Assembly (NCBI RefSeq): GCF_009754905.2
Contig: NZ_CP066775.1
Span: 1,736,001-1,800,000, forward strand
Origin: Mucilaginibacter ginkgonis
Lineage (GTDB): Bacteria; Bacteroidota; Bacteroidia; Sphingobacteriales; Sphingobacteriaceae
Length of the DNA stretch: 64,000 nucleotides
Reading direction: 5' to 3'
The stretch's first letter is position 1, and every line of letters begins with the position of its first letter. The notes beneath the pieces were generated by a model, which did no database searches, was not told where the DNA came from, and saw nothing but the letters and a program-made list of their open reading frames with translations. The position numbers and the translations under genes are program-made. Positions 17,764-26,195 of the stretch are shown one piece after another.

Positions 17764-18690
17764 ATGAGAAGACTACTAATAATTCTGTCCTATCTTTTTA
17801 TATCGGAATCAGCATTTTCTAATACTATCGATAGTTTGAAAACTCCGCAAGATGTTATCAATTTTTTAAATAGGTTAGATGGTAGCTTTACCACGAAATA
17901 CAGCCCCGGGCTTAAATTTTTGACAGATAGTGCATTTCGTAAACAACTAGGATGTCCCGAAACTGCTACCGTACTGAACTTAAAAAGCTGGAGTAAATGC
18001 GATTTGAATGGAGACGGTAAAACAGACCTGTTGGCAATGCCATTGTGGTATAAAATTGAAGTTTTCGTCGCAATTGATAACGGCAATAGTGGCTATAAGC
18101 TTATAAGGCTGTCCAAAGAAGTTTTCGAGAATTGCCAATTTGCTAAACCAATTATCGTTGACCAAAAGCTAATGGTTATGTTTTATGGCAAATCAAAAGT
18201 GCCCGGCAAACTTTTTGGAAGCTATAGTGAACATATCCAAGTAGATACCCTTATTTACAAATTTTCTAACTTCATTGAATATCATTCAAAAAAAGTGGAG
18301 TACAATGTCGACACAATAATATTCCATGCAGGTATGTGCTTCGGAACTTGTCCAAGCTTTCTGCTTAAAATATCAAAAAATGGATTTGCAGAATATTCAG
18401 CACAATACTATAATCCTACAAATGGTGACTTTACCGGCAATTTACACAAAAAGAAGCTTCGCGATATTTTGTCACTTATGGATTATATACATCTAAGAGA
18501 TTTGAAGGAAAACTATCAAGTAAACTGGACTGACGATAAAACTTACAACCTTGAGATAAAATTTAACGACGGAAGCGTAAAAAAGATTTCAGATTATGGA
18601 GGCTTGGGCACATTTGGTTTAAGGGCTTTGTATGCAATGTTATTTGAACTAAGATCCTCAACTAATTGGATAAAGAGCCAACCTAATTAA
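17764..18690 (+). CDS. DUF6438-domain secreted protein of unknown function
   Basis: A 308-residue protein with an N-terminal signal peptide (hydrophobic residues 4-18, cleavage after Ser-Ala-Phe-Ser). The first 150 residues form a domain I do not recognise, with Asp-Leu-Asn-Gly-Asp-Gly-Lys-Thr-Asp (a calcium-loop-like or FG-GAP-like motif) near residue 82. The C-terminal part (about 180-300) resembles DUF6438, with the hallmark Gly-Met-Cys-Phe-Gly-Thr-Cys-Pro-Ser. The gene is visibly more AT-rich than its neighbours and stands alone, suggesting an accessory origin. Function is unknown. Confidence 0.7.
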   Translation: MRRLLIILSYLFISESAFSNTIDSLKTPQDVINFLNRLDGSFTTKYSPGLKFLTDSAFRKQLGCPETATVLNLKSWSKCDLNGDGKTDLLAMPLWYKIEVFVAIDNGNSGYKLIRLSKEVFENCQFAKPIIVDQKLMVMFYGKSKVPGKLFGSYSEHIQVDTLIYKFSNFIEYHSKKVEYNVDTIIFHAGMCFGTCPSFLLKISKNGFAEYSAQYYNPTNGDFTGNLHKKKLRDILSLMDYIHLRDLKENYQVNWTDDKTYNLEIKFNDGSVKKISDYGGLGTFGLRALYAMLFELRSSTNWIKSQPN

Positions 18691-18774
18691 AAGTTTATAT
18701 GAGCGTTATAAAAAGCTGATAAACAATATTAATTAACTATTAGTTTATACCATTTTCGACATTCCAGCAAATAA

Positions 18775-18801
18775 AAAAAGCCACCCATTAGGTGGCTTTT
18801 T
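18775..18801. terminator. Bidirectional terminator
   Basis: A perfect hairpin with 11-bp arms AAAAAGCCACC and GGTGGCTTTTT and a 5-base loop. It lies between the convergent DUF6438 gene and the small lipoprotein gene, and has an A run on one side and a T run on the other. Confidence 0.85.
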
Positions 18802-18820
18802 GTTAATTAATTCAGAAGTA

Positions 18821-19018
18821 TTATGGTTTCCTGGTGGTGTCTGTTTTCATCATGCTGTCTTTCTTAACAGAATCAGCAGGAGCCGGTGTGCTCATCATTT
18901 TTGTTGAATCTACTTTAGTACTATCAGTAGAGCTTGCTGCTTTCTCAGAGCTGCAACCTACCGCGATGCTACCTGCAAACACTGCTGCGATAGCAAATTT
19001 TAACATGTTGTTTTTCAT
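18821..19018 (-). CDS. Small Ser/Thr/Lys-rich lipoprotein
   Basis: A 65-residue lipoprotein. It has a signal peptide of about 18 residues with lipobox Ala-Val-Gly-Cys, then a mature part of about 45 residues made almost only of Ser, Thr, Asp, Lys, Pro and Met, with no predicted fold. Start is ATG 19018 (Met-Lys-Asn-Asn-Met); an upstream in-frame ATG at 19063 would add a non-signal N-terminus. It is divergent from the DUF4142 lipoprotein. Function is unknown; it may be a small envelope stress or spacer protein. Confidence 0.7.
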   Translation of the reverse strand: MKNNMLKFAIAAVFAGSIAVGCSSEKAASSTDSTKVDSTKMMSTPAPADSVKKDSMMKTDTTRKP

Positions 19019-19225
19019 AGTGTCTTGTTGTCTTGGTGAATTATGATTGTACCCGTTCAACACCCCTCCTATCGTATTGTTTTACAAAAAGTTAAATAGC
19101 ATTGCTTCACAGACGTAACTTAATAGTATATGCAGCATGCGTACCATCGTAAAAAACGTTGATTAAAACTTTTAAGATTAAGTATGTGTTATAGCGATAC
19201 ACAAAACACTTAAAATTATAATCCT

Positions 19226-19813
19226 ATGAAAAAGTTAAGTTTCGCATTGATGCTGGCTGCATCAGCTTTGGCATTCCAGGGTTGCAGCAACGGCCAAAAA
19301 GATGCAAAGGAAACAGCAGACAGCTTAAACAAAACTAAAGACACTACAACTAACGTTGCAGCAACAGGCGGTATCGCTGTTGACCAGGGCGACGCAAAAT
19401 TTGCTACAGACGCGGCCAATGGTGGCATGGCAGAAGTTGCCTTAGGCAAATTAGCTTTAACAAAAAGCACCAATCCAGATGTTAAAGGCTTTGCCAACAT
19501 GATGGTGAACGACCATGGTAAAGCAAATGCCGATCTGATGGCTTTAGCAAAAGCAAAAAACATTACCCTGCCTGCTACCGTTGACGAGGAGCACCAAAAG
19601 AAAGCGGATGACTTAAGCAAAATGTCTGGTAAAGACTTTGACAAAGCGTATGTTGATGCAATGGTAGACGGCCACAAAAAGACTTTAGACCTGATGAACT
19701 CAGAAGCTAAAGATGGTAAAGACGCCGACCTTAAAGCATTCGCTGCTAAAACTGCGCCGATAGTGAAAATGCACTTAGACGCGATCAACAAGATCCATGA
19801 CACCATGAAATAA
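19226..19813 (+). CDS. DUF4142-domain lipoprotein
   Basis: A 195-residue lipoprotein (signal peptide with lipobox Gly-Cys at residue 20) carrying a DUF4142 domain (about 55-190), a helical bundle related to ferritin-like folds. The pattern Gly-Gly-Met-Ala-Glu-Val-x-Leu-Gly-Lys-Leu-Ala, then Ala-Asn-Met-Met-Val-Asn-Asp-His-Gly-Lys-Ala-Asn, is typical. Paralogues are common in soil Bacteroidota, often in stress-associated settings. Function is not established. A strong terminator follows at 19835. Confidence 0.87.
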   Translation: MKKLSFALMLAASALAFQGCSNGQKDAKETADSLNKTKDTTTNVAATGGIAVDQGDAKFATDAANGGMAEVALGKLALTKSTNPDVKGFANMMVNDHGKANADLMALAKAKNITLPATVDEEHQKKADDLSKMSGKDFDKAYVDAMVDGHKKTLDLMNSEAKDGKDADLKAFAAKTAPIVKMHLDAINKIHDTMK

Positions 19814-19834
19814 GCGCTAAGCATTATCTCTAAC

Positions 19835-19868
19835 AAAAAACCTCCCGGAATTTCCGGGAGGCTTTTTT
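19835..19868. terminator. Bidirectional terminator between DUF4142 and GH130 genes
   Basis: The hairpin CCTCCCGG-AATTT-CCGGGAGG has AAAAAA before it and TTTTTT after it. It serves the convergent genes on both sides. Confidence 0.88.
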
Positions 19869-19891
19869 GTTTTTACGCTTGTCTACAGAGA

Positions 19892-21388
19892 TTAAATCGT
19901 TTTGTCGTTGGCTTTTTTGTTTATCGCGCCATCAGATAAAAGCCGGTCGATCAACGCGTCAACTTCTACTTCAGCAAAAGAGGTAGAATAGTCTGACAGT
20001 CCGTAAGGTATGATCAACTTATTATTGTGGATAATGGCACCGCAAGAGTAAATTACGTTAGGTACATAACCCTCACGTTCCTCAGCATTTGGCACCAGTA
20101 AGGGCTCTCGTAAACGGCCAATTTCTACTGCCGGGTCGTCAAGTTTGAGCAGGCTCACACTCAATACATATTTGCGCATTGGCCCTACCCCGTGGGTTAT
20201 CATCAGCCAGCCGGCCTTGGTTTCAATTGGCGAACCGCAGTTGCCGATCTGCACAAATTCCCAGGCAAACTTTGGCCGCTGCAACTCTATCGGTTTTTCC
20301 CAGATATTAATTTTATCCGAATACATGATGTAGTTGTTACACCCGTCTATACGAGATATCATCACATACTTGCCATTGATCTTTCTCGGAAACAGCGCCA
20401 GGTTTTTATTCTGTGCACCATCGCCGTAAAGCGGCATTATCTTAAAGTTGTAAAAATCATTTGTCTGCAAAAGTTTTGGCATAATCAACGCACCGTCATA
20501 TGCTGTATAGGTTGCATAATAGACAGTGCTGCCATCTTCATGGTAGAATTTTACAAAGCGTGCATCCTCAATGCCTTTACGCTCATATTCAGAGATAGGA
20601 AATATTACCCTGTCAGAGATATCGGTATCCAGCGAGAATACTATCTCGTAATATGAATCGGCCAGCCAGAGAATCTTGTCATACTCCAGTTTTTTAACAT
20701 CATCTTTTTGCACAGCCTGTGAATCGATCAATATGCGGCGCAGGTTGGCGTATTCGAAATGCTGGTCTAACTTACCTTCAATTTCGTTAAGCACATCGAT
20801 GTTTATTTGGGTAACTACAGCCTTTTCAAAAAATAACTTCTTGTTGTAAACCGCATTACGAACAATTTCTGCCTCATCGATGTAGTCGCCGGCGGGGATA
20901 ACGGTGATATTGTTGTATTTATCTATCAACGCCCTGCGGAAAGTGATAGAAGATATGTGTCCCTCACCGACCGCGCGGAAACTAATGATCACGCGGCGCT
21001 CACCGTCTTCCAGGTCGCCCTGATCCGGGTCATCTACTATTGACGGATTAAAGAACGCAGCCGACTCGATAGAATATTCGTGAGTAAAATATGAACCGAT
21101 TAATAGCCTTAAGTAAGTCGACAGGCTGTCGTAGTCGATATTCAGTTCGGTAAAAAGGTTTTTTAGCTTGCTGCAATGCCTGTTAAGCACGCGGGTAATG
21201 TTACGGTGCCTTTTGGAGTACTCTTGCAGTAAAGGGGATATGATTTCGAAAGCCTGATCTTCATTCAATTGCATTACCCTTTGAATAACTTCTTTGGCCC
21301 TGTCATGGCCATTGAAGAAAAAGCGGGCTATAACACGTTTGGGATCGGGATTTACTCTTACGGGTTTACGCTCTATGGATAGTCTCAT
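19892..21388 (-). CDS. Glycoside hydrolase family 130-like protein (mannoside phosphorylase/hydrolase type)
   Basis: A 498-residue protein. The C-terminal two thirds resemble GH130 five-bladed beta-propeller enzymes: Gly-Ile-Glu-Asp-Ala-Arg-Phe, Thr-Ala-Tyr-Asp-Gly, Asn-Leu-Ala-Leu-Phe-Pro-Arg, and Gly-Gly-Trp-like Ala-Gly-Trp-Leu-Met-Ile-Thr-His-Gly-Val-Gly-Pro. Family members phosphorolyse or hydrolyse beta-mannosides. The N-terminal 170 residues are an extra helical region. No signal peptide is seen, so it is probably cytoplasmic. It is upstream of and divergent from a two-component system, with no sugar transporter or other CAZyme nearby. Its substrate is inferred from the family only. 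Confidence 0.8.
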   Translation of the reverse strand: MRLSIERKPVRVNPDPKRVIARFFFNGHDRAKEVIQRVMQLNEDQAFEIISPLLQEYSKRHRNITRVLNRHCSKLKNLFTELNIDYDSLSTYLRLLIGSYFTHEYSIESAAFFNPSIVDDPDQGDLEDGERRVIISFRAVGEGHISSITFRRALIDKYNNITVIPAGDYIDEAEIVRNAVYNKKLFFEKAVVTQINIDVLNEIEGKLDQHFEYANLRRILIDSQAVQKDDVKKLEYDKILWLADSYYEIVFSLDTDISDRVIFPISEYERKGIEDARFVKFYHEDGSTVYYATYTAYDGALIMPKLLQTNDFYNFKIMPLYGDGAQNKNLALFPRKINGKYVMISRIDGCNNYIMYSDKINIWEKPIELQRPKFAWEFVQIGNCGSPIETKAGWLMITHGVGPMRKYVLSVSLLKLDDPAVEIGRLREPLLVPNAEEREGYVPNVIYSCGAIIHNNKLIIPYGLSDYSTSFAEVEVDALIDRLLSDGAINKKANDKTI

Positions 21389-21533
21389 AAATTAAATAGC
21401 TGACAACGTAACACCGGTTGCCACAAATTGATTGCGCTTTTTTGATTTAGTTGTTCTGCTGTGCCAATGTATTAATAATTACATACACGTTTGTTCACCG
21501 TTTTAAGTTTTACAATTTTGTAATTTGCGCCGT

Positions 21534-22211
21534 ATGAACGTTTTGATTGTAGAAGACGAGCGGAGCCTTGCCCTTGAGATGGATGAATTTCTTACCCACG
21601 AAGGTTTCACCGTTGAACATGCCCGCACCAGCCGCTCTGCAGAAGAGAAGATATTTGTAAACAGTTACGATTTTATACTGCTTGACCTAGGTTTGCCCGA
21701 CGGTGACGGTTTTGACCTGCTAAGAACGTTTAAGGGGCTGCGCGACCGTGAAGATGCCGTGATCATATTGACAGCCCGTGCGGCGGTTGATGACCGTATA
21801 CGGGGCTTAGAAGGCGGTGCTGATGATTACTTGCCTAAACCATTTTCTTTAAATGAATTATTGGCACGGATGCACGCCATTACTCGTCGCAAGCATAAAC
21901 TGGAAACCAACGAGATAGATATCAAAGGTTTCAGGATGAATATACAAAACCGCACTTTGCAATATGGTAATGACCGTATTAACCTTACCCGCAAGGAATT
22001 TGAAATATTGAACTATTTGGTACTGAATAAGAACAGGGTGATCTCCCGTACTAACTTAACCGAGCACGTTTGGGGCGATGTATTGGAGATCAATTCCGAC
22101 TCCAACTTCGTCGATGTGCACGTAAAGAACCTGCGGAAAAAGCTTTCTCAGTTTGCCGTTATAGACTGGTTTGAAACCGTACGTAGTATTGGTTACCGTG
22201 TAAACATCTAA
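21534..22211 (+). CDS. OmpR/PhoB-family response regulator
   Basis: A 225-residue DNA-binding response regulator. It has a receiver domain (1-120) with the acidic pocket Glu-Asp-Glu near residue 8, phospho-acceptor Asp51 (Leu-Leu-Asp-Leu-Gly-Leu-Pro-Asp-Gly) and Lys in Leu-Pro-Lys-Pro-Phe. The C-terminal winged helix follows (Leu-Thr-Arg-Lys-Glu-Phe-Glu-Ile-Leu, then Val-His-Val-Lys-Asn-Leu-Arg-Lys-Lys). ATG 21534 gives the canonical Met-Asn-Val-Leu-Ile-Val start; an in-frame TTG at 21525 is unlikely. The sensor kinase gene follows after 5 bases. Confidence 0.94.
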   Translation: MNVLIVEDERSLALEMDEFLTHEGFTVEHARTSRSAEEKIFVNSYDFILLDLGLPDGDGFDLLRTFKGLRDREDAVIILTARAAVDDRIRGLEGGADDYLPKPFSLNELLARMHAITRRKHKLETNEIDIKGFRMNIQNRTLQYGNDRINLTRKEFEILNYLVLNKNRVISRTNLTEHVWGDVLEINSDSNFVDVHVKNLRKKLSQFAVIDWFETVRSIGYRVNI

Positions 22212-22216
22212 GCTGC

Positions 22217-23539
22217 ATGAAACTGCAGATTAAACTTACGCTCTACAACACCCTAACCAAGGTGGCTGTGATCGTATTCTCGGGTATCCTTATCTATCTA
22301 TCGCTCGAAAGGATTTCTTACCATCATATCTCCGTCCGGCTGCAAAATAAAAAGCGTGAGTTTTTCAGGGAATTGAGCTCGACAGGTTTGTCTAGCGTAT
22401 TAGAACAGCAAAAGTTTTATGCCGATTATAATATTCTTAAAGATGATTACATACAGGTAAAGCAAATCGCATCTATGCCCGCGTCTGCAATAGTCGACAC
22501 TTTTAGCACCGGGCAGCGCACCATCGAAGGCACAACAGATACCTATCGCATTTTACGGTGCAGGTTCAATAATAAAAATAAAACATACCAATTAGAGGTT
22601 GGCAATACGCTCGACGCTGTAGAAGACCTTAAAAGCACTATACAAGGCTACACGTTGATTATACTAGGCGTGGCCCTTACCTTATCGCTTTTAAGCGACA
22701 TGTTTTTCACTAAATACCTGCTTAGTCCGCTTTATCGCATTATAGATAAAAAGCTTATCCGCGTAAACGACCCGCTTAATTTCGATTACGAAAAAGTTGC
22801 CACTACTACTGATGACTTTAGTTTGCTTGATGACAGCATTAGTTCGCTGATGAAAAAGATAACAGGCATGTTTATGCTGGAAAAGCAATTCATAGCCAAT
22901 GTATCGCATGAGCTACTCACGCCGATCTCTATCATCAGTTCGCGATTGGAGAATATGCTTTCGCACGAAACACTTTCTGAAGATGCCGAGAACAAGATCT
23001 TCGCTTCGCTGAAAACTTTAAACCGCTTAAAGTCTATCATAAACGGCCTGTTACTGATATCGCAGGTTGAGAACAATCAGTTCAACAAAAATGACAAAGT
23101 AAATATCGCGGAGCTGATAGCAGAGACCGCCGAAGAACTGGAGGACCGTTTAGAAGATAAAGAGATCACCTTCCAAAACGATTTGAAATATGCTTCGCAG
23201 ATTACCGGTAACCGCGCGCTTATACATACAATGTTGTTTAATCTTTTTAATAACGCTATTAAATACAATTATAAAAGCGGGACAATTAAAGTAAAAGATC
23301 GATGGGCTGATGGCAGATATAGCCTGGTGATCAGCGATAGCGGCATTGGCATGAACCAGCAGCAAATAGATAACGCGTTTAACCGTTTTGAGAAATTTGA
23401 TACGGGTGAACCCGAAAGCTTTGGATTGGGCTTAGCTATCGTAAAAAGTATCACCATTTTCCACGGTATCGATATTACTATCCACTCCGCAAAAGACAAG
23501 GGAACAGCTATAAACCTGCTGTTTAAGGCCGAAAGCTAA
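22217..23539 (+). CDS. Two-component sensor histidine kinase
   Basis: A 440-residue membrane kinase, partner of the adjacent regulator. Helices near residues 14-32 and 143-165 flank a periplasmic sensor of about 110 residues with no recognised fold. The HisKA box has His231 in Val-Ser-His-Glu-Leu-Leu-Thr-Pro. The ATPase domain follows with N box Asn-Leu-Phe-Asn-Asn-Ala, G1 Asp-Ser-Gly-Ile-Gly-Met and G2 Gly-Leu-Gly-Leu-Ala-Ile-Val. The E-L-L-T-P variant replaces the common E-L-R-T-P. The signal is unknown; a terminator follows at 23616. Confidence 0.93.
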   Translation: MKLQIKLTLYNTLTKVAVIVFSGILIYLSLERISYHHISVRLQNKKREFFRELSSTGLSSVLEQQKFYADYNILKDDYIQVKQIASMPASAIVDTFSTGQRTIEGTTDTYRILRCRFNNKNKTYQLEVGNTLDAVEDLKSTIQGYTLIILGVALTLSLLSDMFFTKYLLSPLYRIIDKKLIRVNDPLNFDYEKVATTTDDFSLLDDSISSLMKKITGMFMLEKQFIANVSHELLTPISIISSRLENMLSHETLSEDAENKIFASLKTLNRLKSIINGLLLISQVENNQFNKNDKVNIAELIAETAEELEDRLEDKEITFQNDLKYASQITGNRALIHTMLFNLFNNAIKYNYKSGTIKVKDRWADGRYSLVISDSGIGMNQQQIDNAFNRFEKFDTGEPESFGLGLAIVKSITIFHGIDITIHSAKDKGTAINLLFKAES

Positions 23540-23615
23540 CTTCACAAAATCTTCATATTCGATTTTCACCTTTGAGACGTAAAGTTTTAGTTTCGAGTTA
23601 CCCCTATTTTGACGG

Positions 23616-23646
23616 CTGCCCCGATTTTATCGGGGCAGTTTTTTTA
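23616..23646 (+). terminator. Terminator after the two-component operon
   Basis: A perfect hairpin CTGCCCCGAT-TTT-ATCGGGGCAG is followed by eight T, 77 bases after the kinase stop. Confidence 0.9.
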
Positions 23647-23669
23647 TATAAACCCATATGTTTACCCGA

Positions 23670-23850
23670 GTGTCACATGTGACACTTTCTCCATAATACT
23701 GACTTATTGGTATCTGACAATAGATTGTCAGCGCTGCGAACGCCTCATTTTCAATCATGCACAATAGTGTCAGTGTTTCAGGTTTGCGGTTTTCGCGCGA
23801 AAAGTGTCACATATTGTCACAGGATGTGACAATGACAAAATAGCGTCAGT
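23670..23850. other. Cluster of TGTCA/TGACA palindromes in a convergent intergenic region
   Basis: The 361-base gap 23540-23900 holds no gene. After the kinase terminator it contains a series of palindromes: GTGTCACATGTGACAC (23670-23685, perfect), CTGACAAT-AG-ATTGTCAG (23714-23731), TTTTCGCGCGAAAA (23790-23803, perfect) and ATTGTCACA-GGA-TGTGACAAT (23813-23833). The pentamer TGTCA or its complement TGACA occurs nine times between 23671 and 23837, far above the level of less than one expected by chance. Genes on both sides end here, so this is not an ordinary promoter. Confidence 0.7.
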
Positions 23851-23900
23851 ATACCTGGACAGCCTTTCTTGCTACTAATTCAAAAAAGGCCAGAACGATC

Positions 23901-24818
23901 TTAAATCATTTTGTTGCGCTTTATAAGATAGGCTTTTAAAACGTCATAGTAGCCGCCGTTTATGTCAGCGTCAACAATATCAATCTTATATTGCGCGCAT
24001 TTGAGTTCCAGCTGCCGCCTGTACTCGCTCAAAGAATTTACATAACTGTCGCGTACTCTATTTGGATGTATCTTCACTTCTTCGCCGCTTTCCATATCTA
24101 TAAAACGGTGCGGGCGGTTACCAAAGTCAAACCCTACTTCCAGCTTATGATCGGCAACATTAAAAATGATCACCTCGTGTTTGTTATATTTCAAATGCTG
24201 TATAGCCGCGAACAAAGCATTCATTTTTTCGGGGCTGATCGCATTCTCCAGCATATCGCTAAAAATGATGACCATGCTGCGCTGATGTAACTCTTCGGCC
24301 ACGCGGTGCATCACACCGGTTATATTAGTTTGCGCGTTGAGCCGCGGCGACTCGTATGCTTTCTCTAACTGGGCATACAAGTAAAACAGGTGCTGTGTGG
24401 TTGAACGGGCTGCGCTAAGCATCTGCAGATCATCCGCGAAAAGGCCTAAACCAAAGGCGTCGCGTTGCCTTTTGAACAAGTACATAAGCGAGGCTATGGC
24501 GTAAATGCTAAACTGCAGCTTATTGGTAATACGGTCTGGAAAATTCATCGAAGAAGAGGTATCCAGCAAAAGGTAACTGCGCAGGTTGGTCTCCTCTTCG
24601 TATTGCTTTACAAACAACTTGTCTGTGCGGGCAAAAAGTTTCCAGTCGATATTCTTGACGGACTCGCCTGTGTTATAAAGCCGATGTTCGGCAAACTCAA
24701 CAGAAAATCCATGAAACGGGCTTTGATGCAGGCCGGTTATAAAACCTTCTACCACTTGCCTGGCTAATAATTCTAAGTTAGCTAGTTGCCTTACCTGATT
24801 TTCTGCACTGAGTTCCAT
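23901..24818 (-). CDS. DUF58-domain protein
   Basis: A 305-residue cytoplasmic protein of the DUF58 family, a von Willebrand factor A-like fold usually partnered with MoxR ATPases and vWA membrane proteins. It has the diagnostic Tyr-Asn-Thr-Gly-Glu-Ser-Val-Lys-Asn-Ile-Asp-Trp-Lys-Leu-Phe-Ala-Arg near residue 50 and a degenerate MIDAS motif Leu-Asp-Thr-Ser-Ser-Ser-Met (about 90). No MoxR gene is visible here. It begins 67 bases after the trxA stop, beyond the trxA terminator. Confidence 0.87.
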   Translation of the reverse strand: MELSAENQVRQLANLELLARQVVEGFITGLHQSPFHGFSVEFAEHRLYNTGESVKNIDWKLFARTDKLFVKQYEEETNLRSYLLLDTSSSMNFPDRITNKLQFSIYAIASLMYLFKRQRDAFGLGLFADDLQMLSAARSTTQHLFYLYAQLEKAYESPRLNAQTNITGVMHRVAEELHQRSMVIIFSDMLENAISPEKMNALFAAIQHLKYNKHEVIIFNVADHKLEVGFDFGNRPHRFIDMESGEEVKIHPNRVRDSYVNSLSEYRRQLELKCAQYKIDIVDADINGGYYDVLKAYLIKRNKMI

Positions 24819-24832
24819 CTGCCTAAAAATAC

Positions 24833-24862
24833 AAAACGCCGTAACTTACGTTACAGCGTTTT
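24833..24862 (-). terminator. Terminator of trxA
   Basis: The hairpin AAAACGC-c-GTAAC...GTTAC-a-GCGTTTT (one mismatch in the stem) lies 22 bases after the trxA stop on the minus strand, with a short T-rich tail. Confidence 0.65.
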
Positions 24863-24884
24863 AATATCAATTTATTTTAATTGC

Positions 24885-25205
24885 TTATGCCAGCTGGCTT
24901 TGCAGTTTGCCTGCAAGTACAGATTTAGGCACAGCGCCGATTTGCTTATCTACTATTTCGCCATTTTTGAAAAATAGTAAAGCCGGGATGTTGCGGATAC
25001 CGTATTTCATAGAAATGCCGGGGTTGCTATCTACATCAACTTTACCTACTACTGCCTGGCCGTCATATTCTTTTGCAATTTCTTCTACAACAGGGCCAAC
25101 CATACGACAAGGGCCACACCACTCTGCCCAAAAATCTACTAGTACCGGTTTATCTGATTTTAACACAACTTCATCGAAGTTCGCGTCTGTAATTTCTAAA
25201 GCCAT
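24885..25205 (-). CDS. trxA: Thioredoxin
   Basis: A 106-residue cytoplasmic thioredoxin with the active site Trp-Cys-Gly-Pro-Cys (Cys30 and Cys33), the buried Asp in Val-Asp-Phe-Trp-Ala, and the cis-Pro loop Arg-Asn-Ile-Pro-Ala-Leu. It reduces protein disulfides, including those of ribonucleotide reductase and methionine sulfoxide reductases. Length is canonical and there is no signal peptide. It has its own predicted promoter (25230-25261) and terminator. Confidence 0.96.
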   Translation of the reverse strand: MALEITDANFDEVVLKSDKPVLVDFWAEWCGPCRMVGPVVEEIAKEYDGQAVVGKVDVDSNPGISMKYGIRNIPALLFFKNGEIVDKQIGAVPKSVLAGKLQSQLA

Positions 25206-25229
25206 GATATTTTTTTATTTAAAGTTCAA

Positions 25230-25261
25230 CAAATATAGAGTAATCAAAACGCTTGCCACAA
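25230..25261 (-). promoter_or_regulatory. Predicted trxA promoter (TTG-N21-TATATTTG)
   Basis: On the minus strand a TTG (25261-25259) is separated by 21 bases from TATATTTG (25237-25230), close to the Bacteroidota -33/-7 arrangement. The -7 box ends 24 bases before the trxA ATG. Confidence 0.6.
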
Positions 25262-25349
25262 GTGGATATCTGACAATCTGACAAATAAATTAACAAACTA
25301 CTGATAAAGTTTTTCACAACAGGCAACTTATCCACTACCGCCGGTAACT

Positions 25350-25380
25350 GACATTTGTACAAAAATCAGGCACAAATGTC
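25350..25380. promoter_or_regulatory. Inverted repeat upstream of the pxp operon
   Basis: Perfect 9-bp arms GACATTTGT (25350-25358) and ACAAATGTC (25372-25380) are separated by 13 bases and lie 65 bases before the pxpB ATG. The geometry fits an operator for a dimeric regulator, though no regulator gene is adjacent. Confidence 0.45.
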
Positions 25381-25445
25381 CACATGAGGTTTCAACATCA
25401 TGTCTGTTTGGTTTAAACCCATCTTTAGGCTAACTTAACCGGCCA

Positions 25446-26195
25446 ATGGCCGGGTCTAACAACGCTGACATACAGATCTATTACCTTAGTGAAGGCGCGT
25501 TAACGGTGCAATTTGGAAACCAGATCAGCAACCAGGCGCTGGCAAATGTGCAGCGTTTAAACAACCTTGTCTGTCAGTCGCCGTTTGACGGATTGATTTC
25601 CACCGTGCCGGCTTATACTACGCTATCAGTTTTTTTTGATCCTGTTATTGTGATCGCCGACCAGGCGATGCAGGGCGTAGACTGCTTTGAGAAAGTGTCG
25701 AATTTTATAAAGGAACGTATTGCTGAAAAAAGCACAAACGCAGCCGGCAACTTTCACACAGTAGAGGTACCAGTATGCTACGGTGGCGACTTTGGTCCTG
25801 ATCTGGATTTTGTAGCTAAAACTAATGGTTTAAGTGCGGATGAAGTGATAAGCATACATCATAGCGCAAAATATACGGTGGGGATGATAGGCTTTTTGCC
25901 CGGGTTCGCGTACCTGATGGGGTTGGATGAACGATTGGCTACACCCAGAAAAGCATCGCCGCGTAAATTTGTACCTGCAGGGTCGGTAGGGATAGCGGGG
26001 AGCCAGACAGGTATCTATCCTTTAGACAGCCCCGGCGGATGGCAGATCATCGGGCGAACGCCCCTAACAATGTTCAATGCCGAAGGCGAACAAACAAGTT
26101 TGCTAAAGGCGGGCGATAAAGTAGTTTTTAAACCAATTACCCGTGACGAATTTAATTTTATAACCGGCAACCAGTATGCAGATCAGGATCAATAA
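25446..26195 (+). CDS. pxpB: 5-oxoprolinase subunit PxpB (KipI family)
   Basis: A 249-residue cytoplasmic protein of the KipI/AHS1 family, a cyclophilin-like fold. With PxpC and PxpA it forms the bacterial ATP-dependent 5-oxoprolinase that opens pyroglutamate to glutamate. Signatures include Val-Pro-Val-Cys-Tyr-Gly-Gly-x-Phe-Gly-Pro-Asp-Leu near residue 110 and Gly-Phe-Leu-Pro-Gly-Phe-Ala-Tyr-Leu followed by Pro-Arg-Lys-Ala-Ser-Pro-Arg. In Bacillus the homologue KipI also inhibits a sporulation kinase, which does not apply here. The stop overlaps the pxpC start by 20 bases. It is the first gene of the operon. Confidence 0.93.
   Translation: MAGSNNADIQIYYLSEGALTVQFGNQISNQALANVQRLNNLVCQSPFDGLISTVPAYTTLSVFFDPVIVIADQAMQGVDCFEKVSNFIKERIAEKSTNAAGNFHTVEVPVCYGGDFGPDLDFVAKTNGLSADEVISIHHSAKYTVGMIGFLPGFAYLMGLDERLATPRKASPRKFVPAGSVGIAGSQTGIYPLDSPGGWQIIGRTPLTMFNAEGEQTSLLKAGDKVVFKPITRDEFNFITGNQYADQDQ

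Noticed and set aside
19216-19836. Long open frame on the minus strand opposite the DUF4142 gene
   Set aside because: It is the antisense of a clear lipoprotein gene, has no family signature and is produced by the third-position bias of the plus-strand gene.
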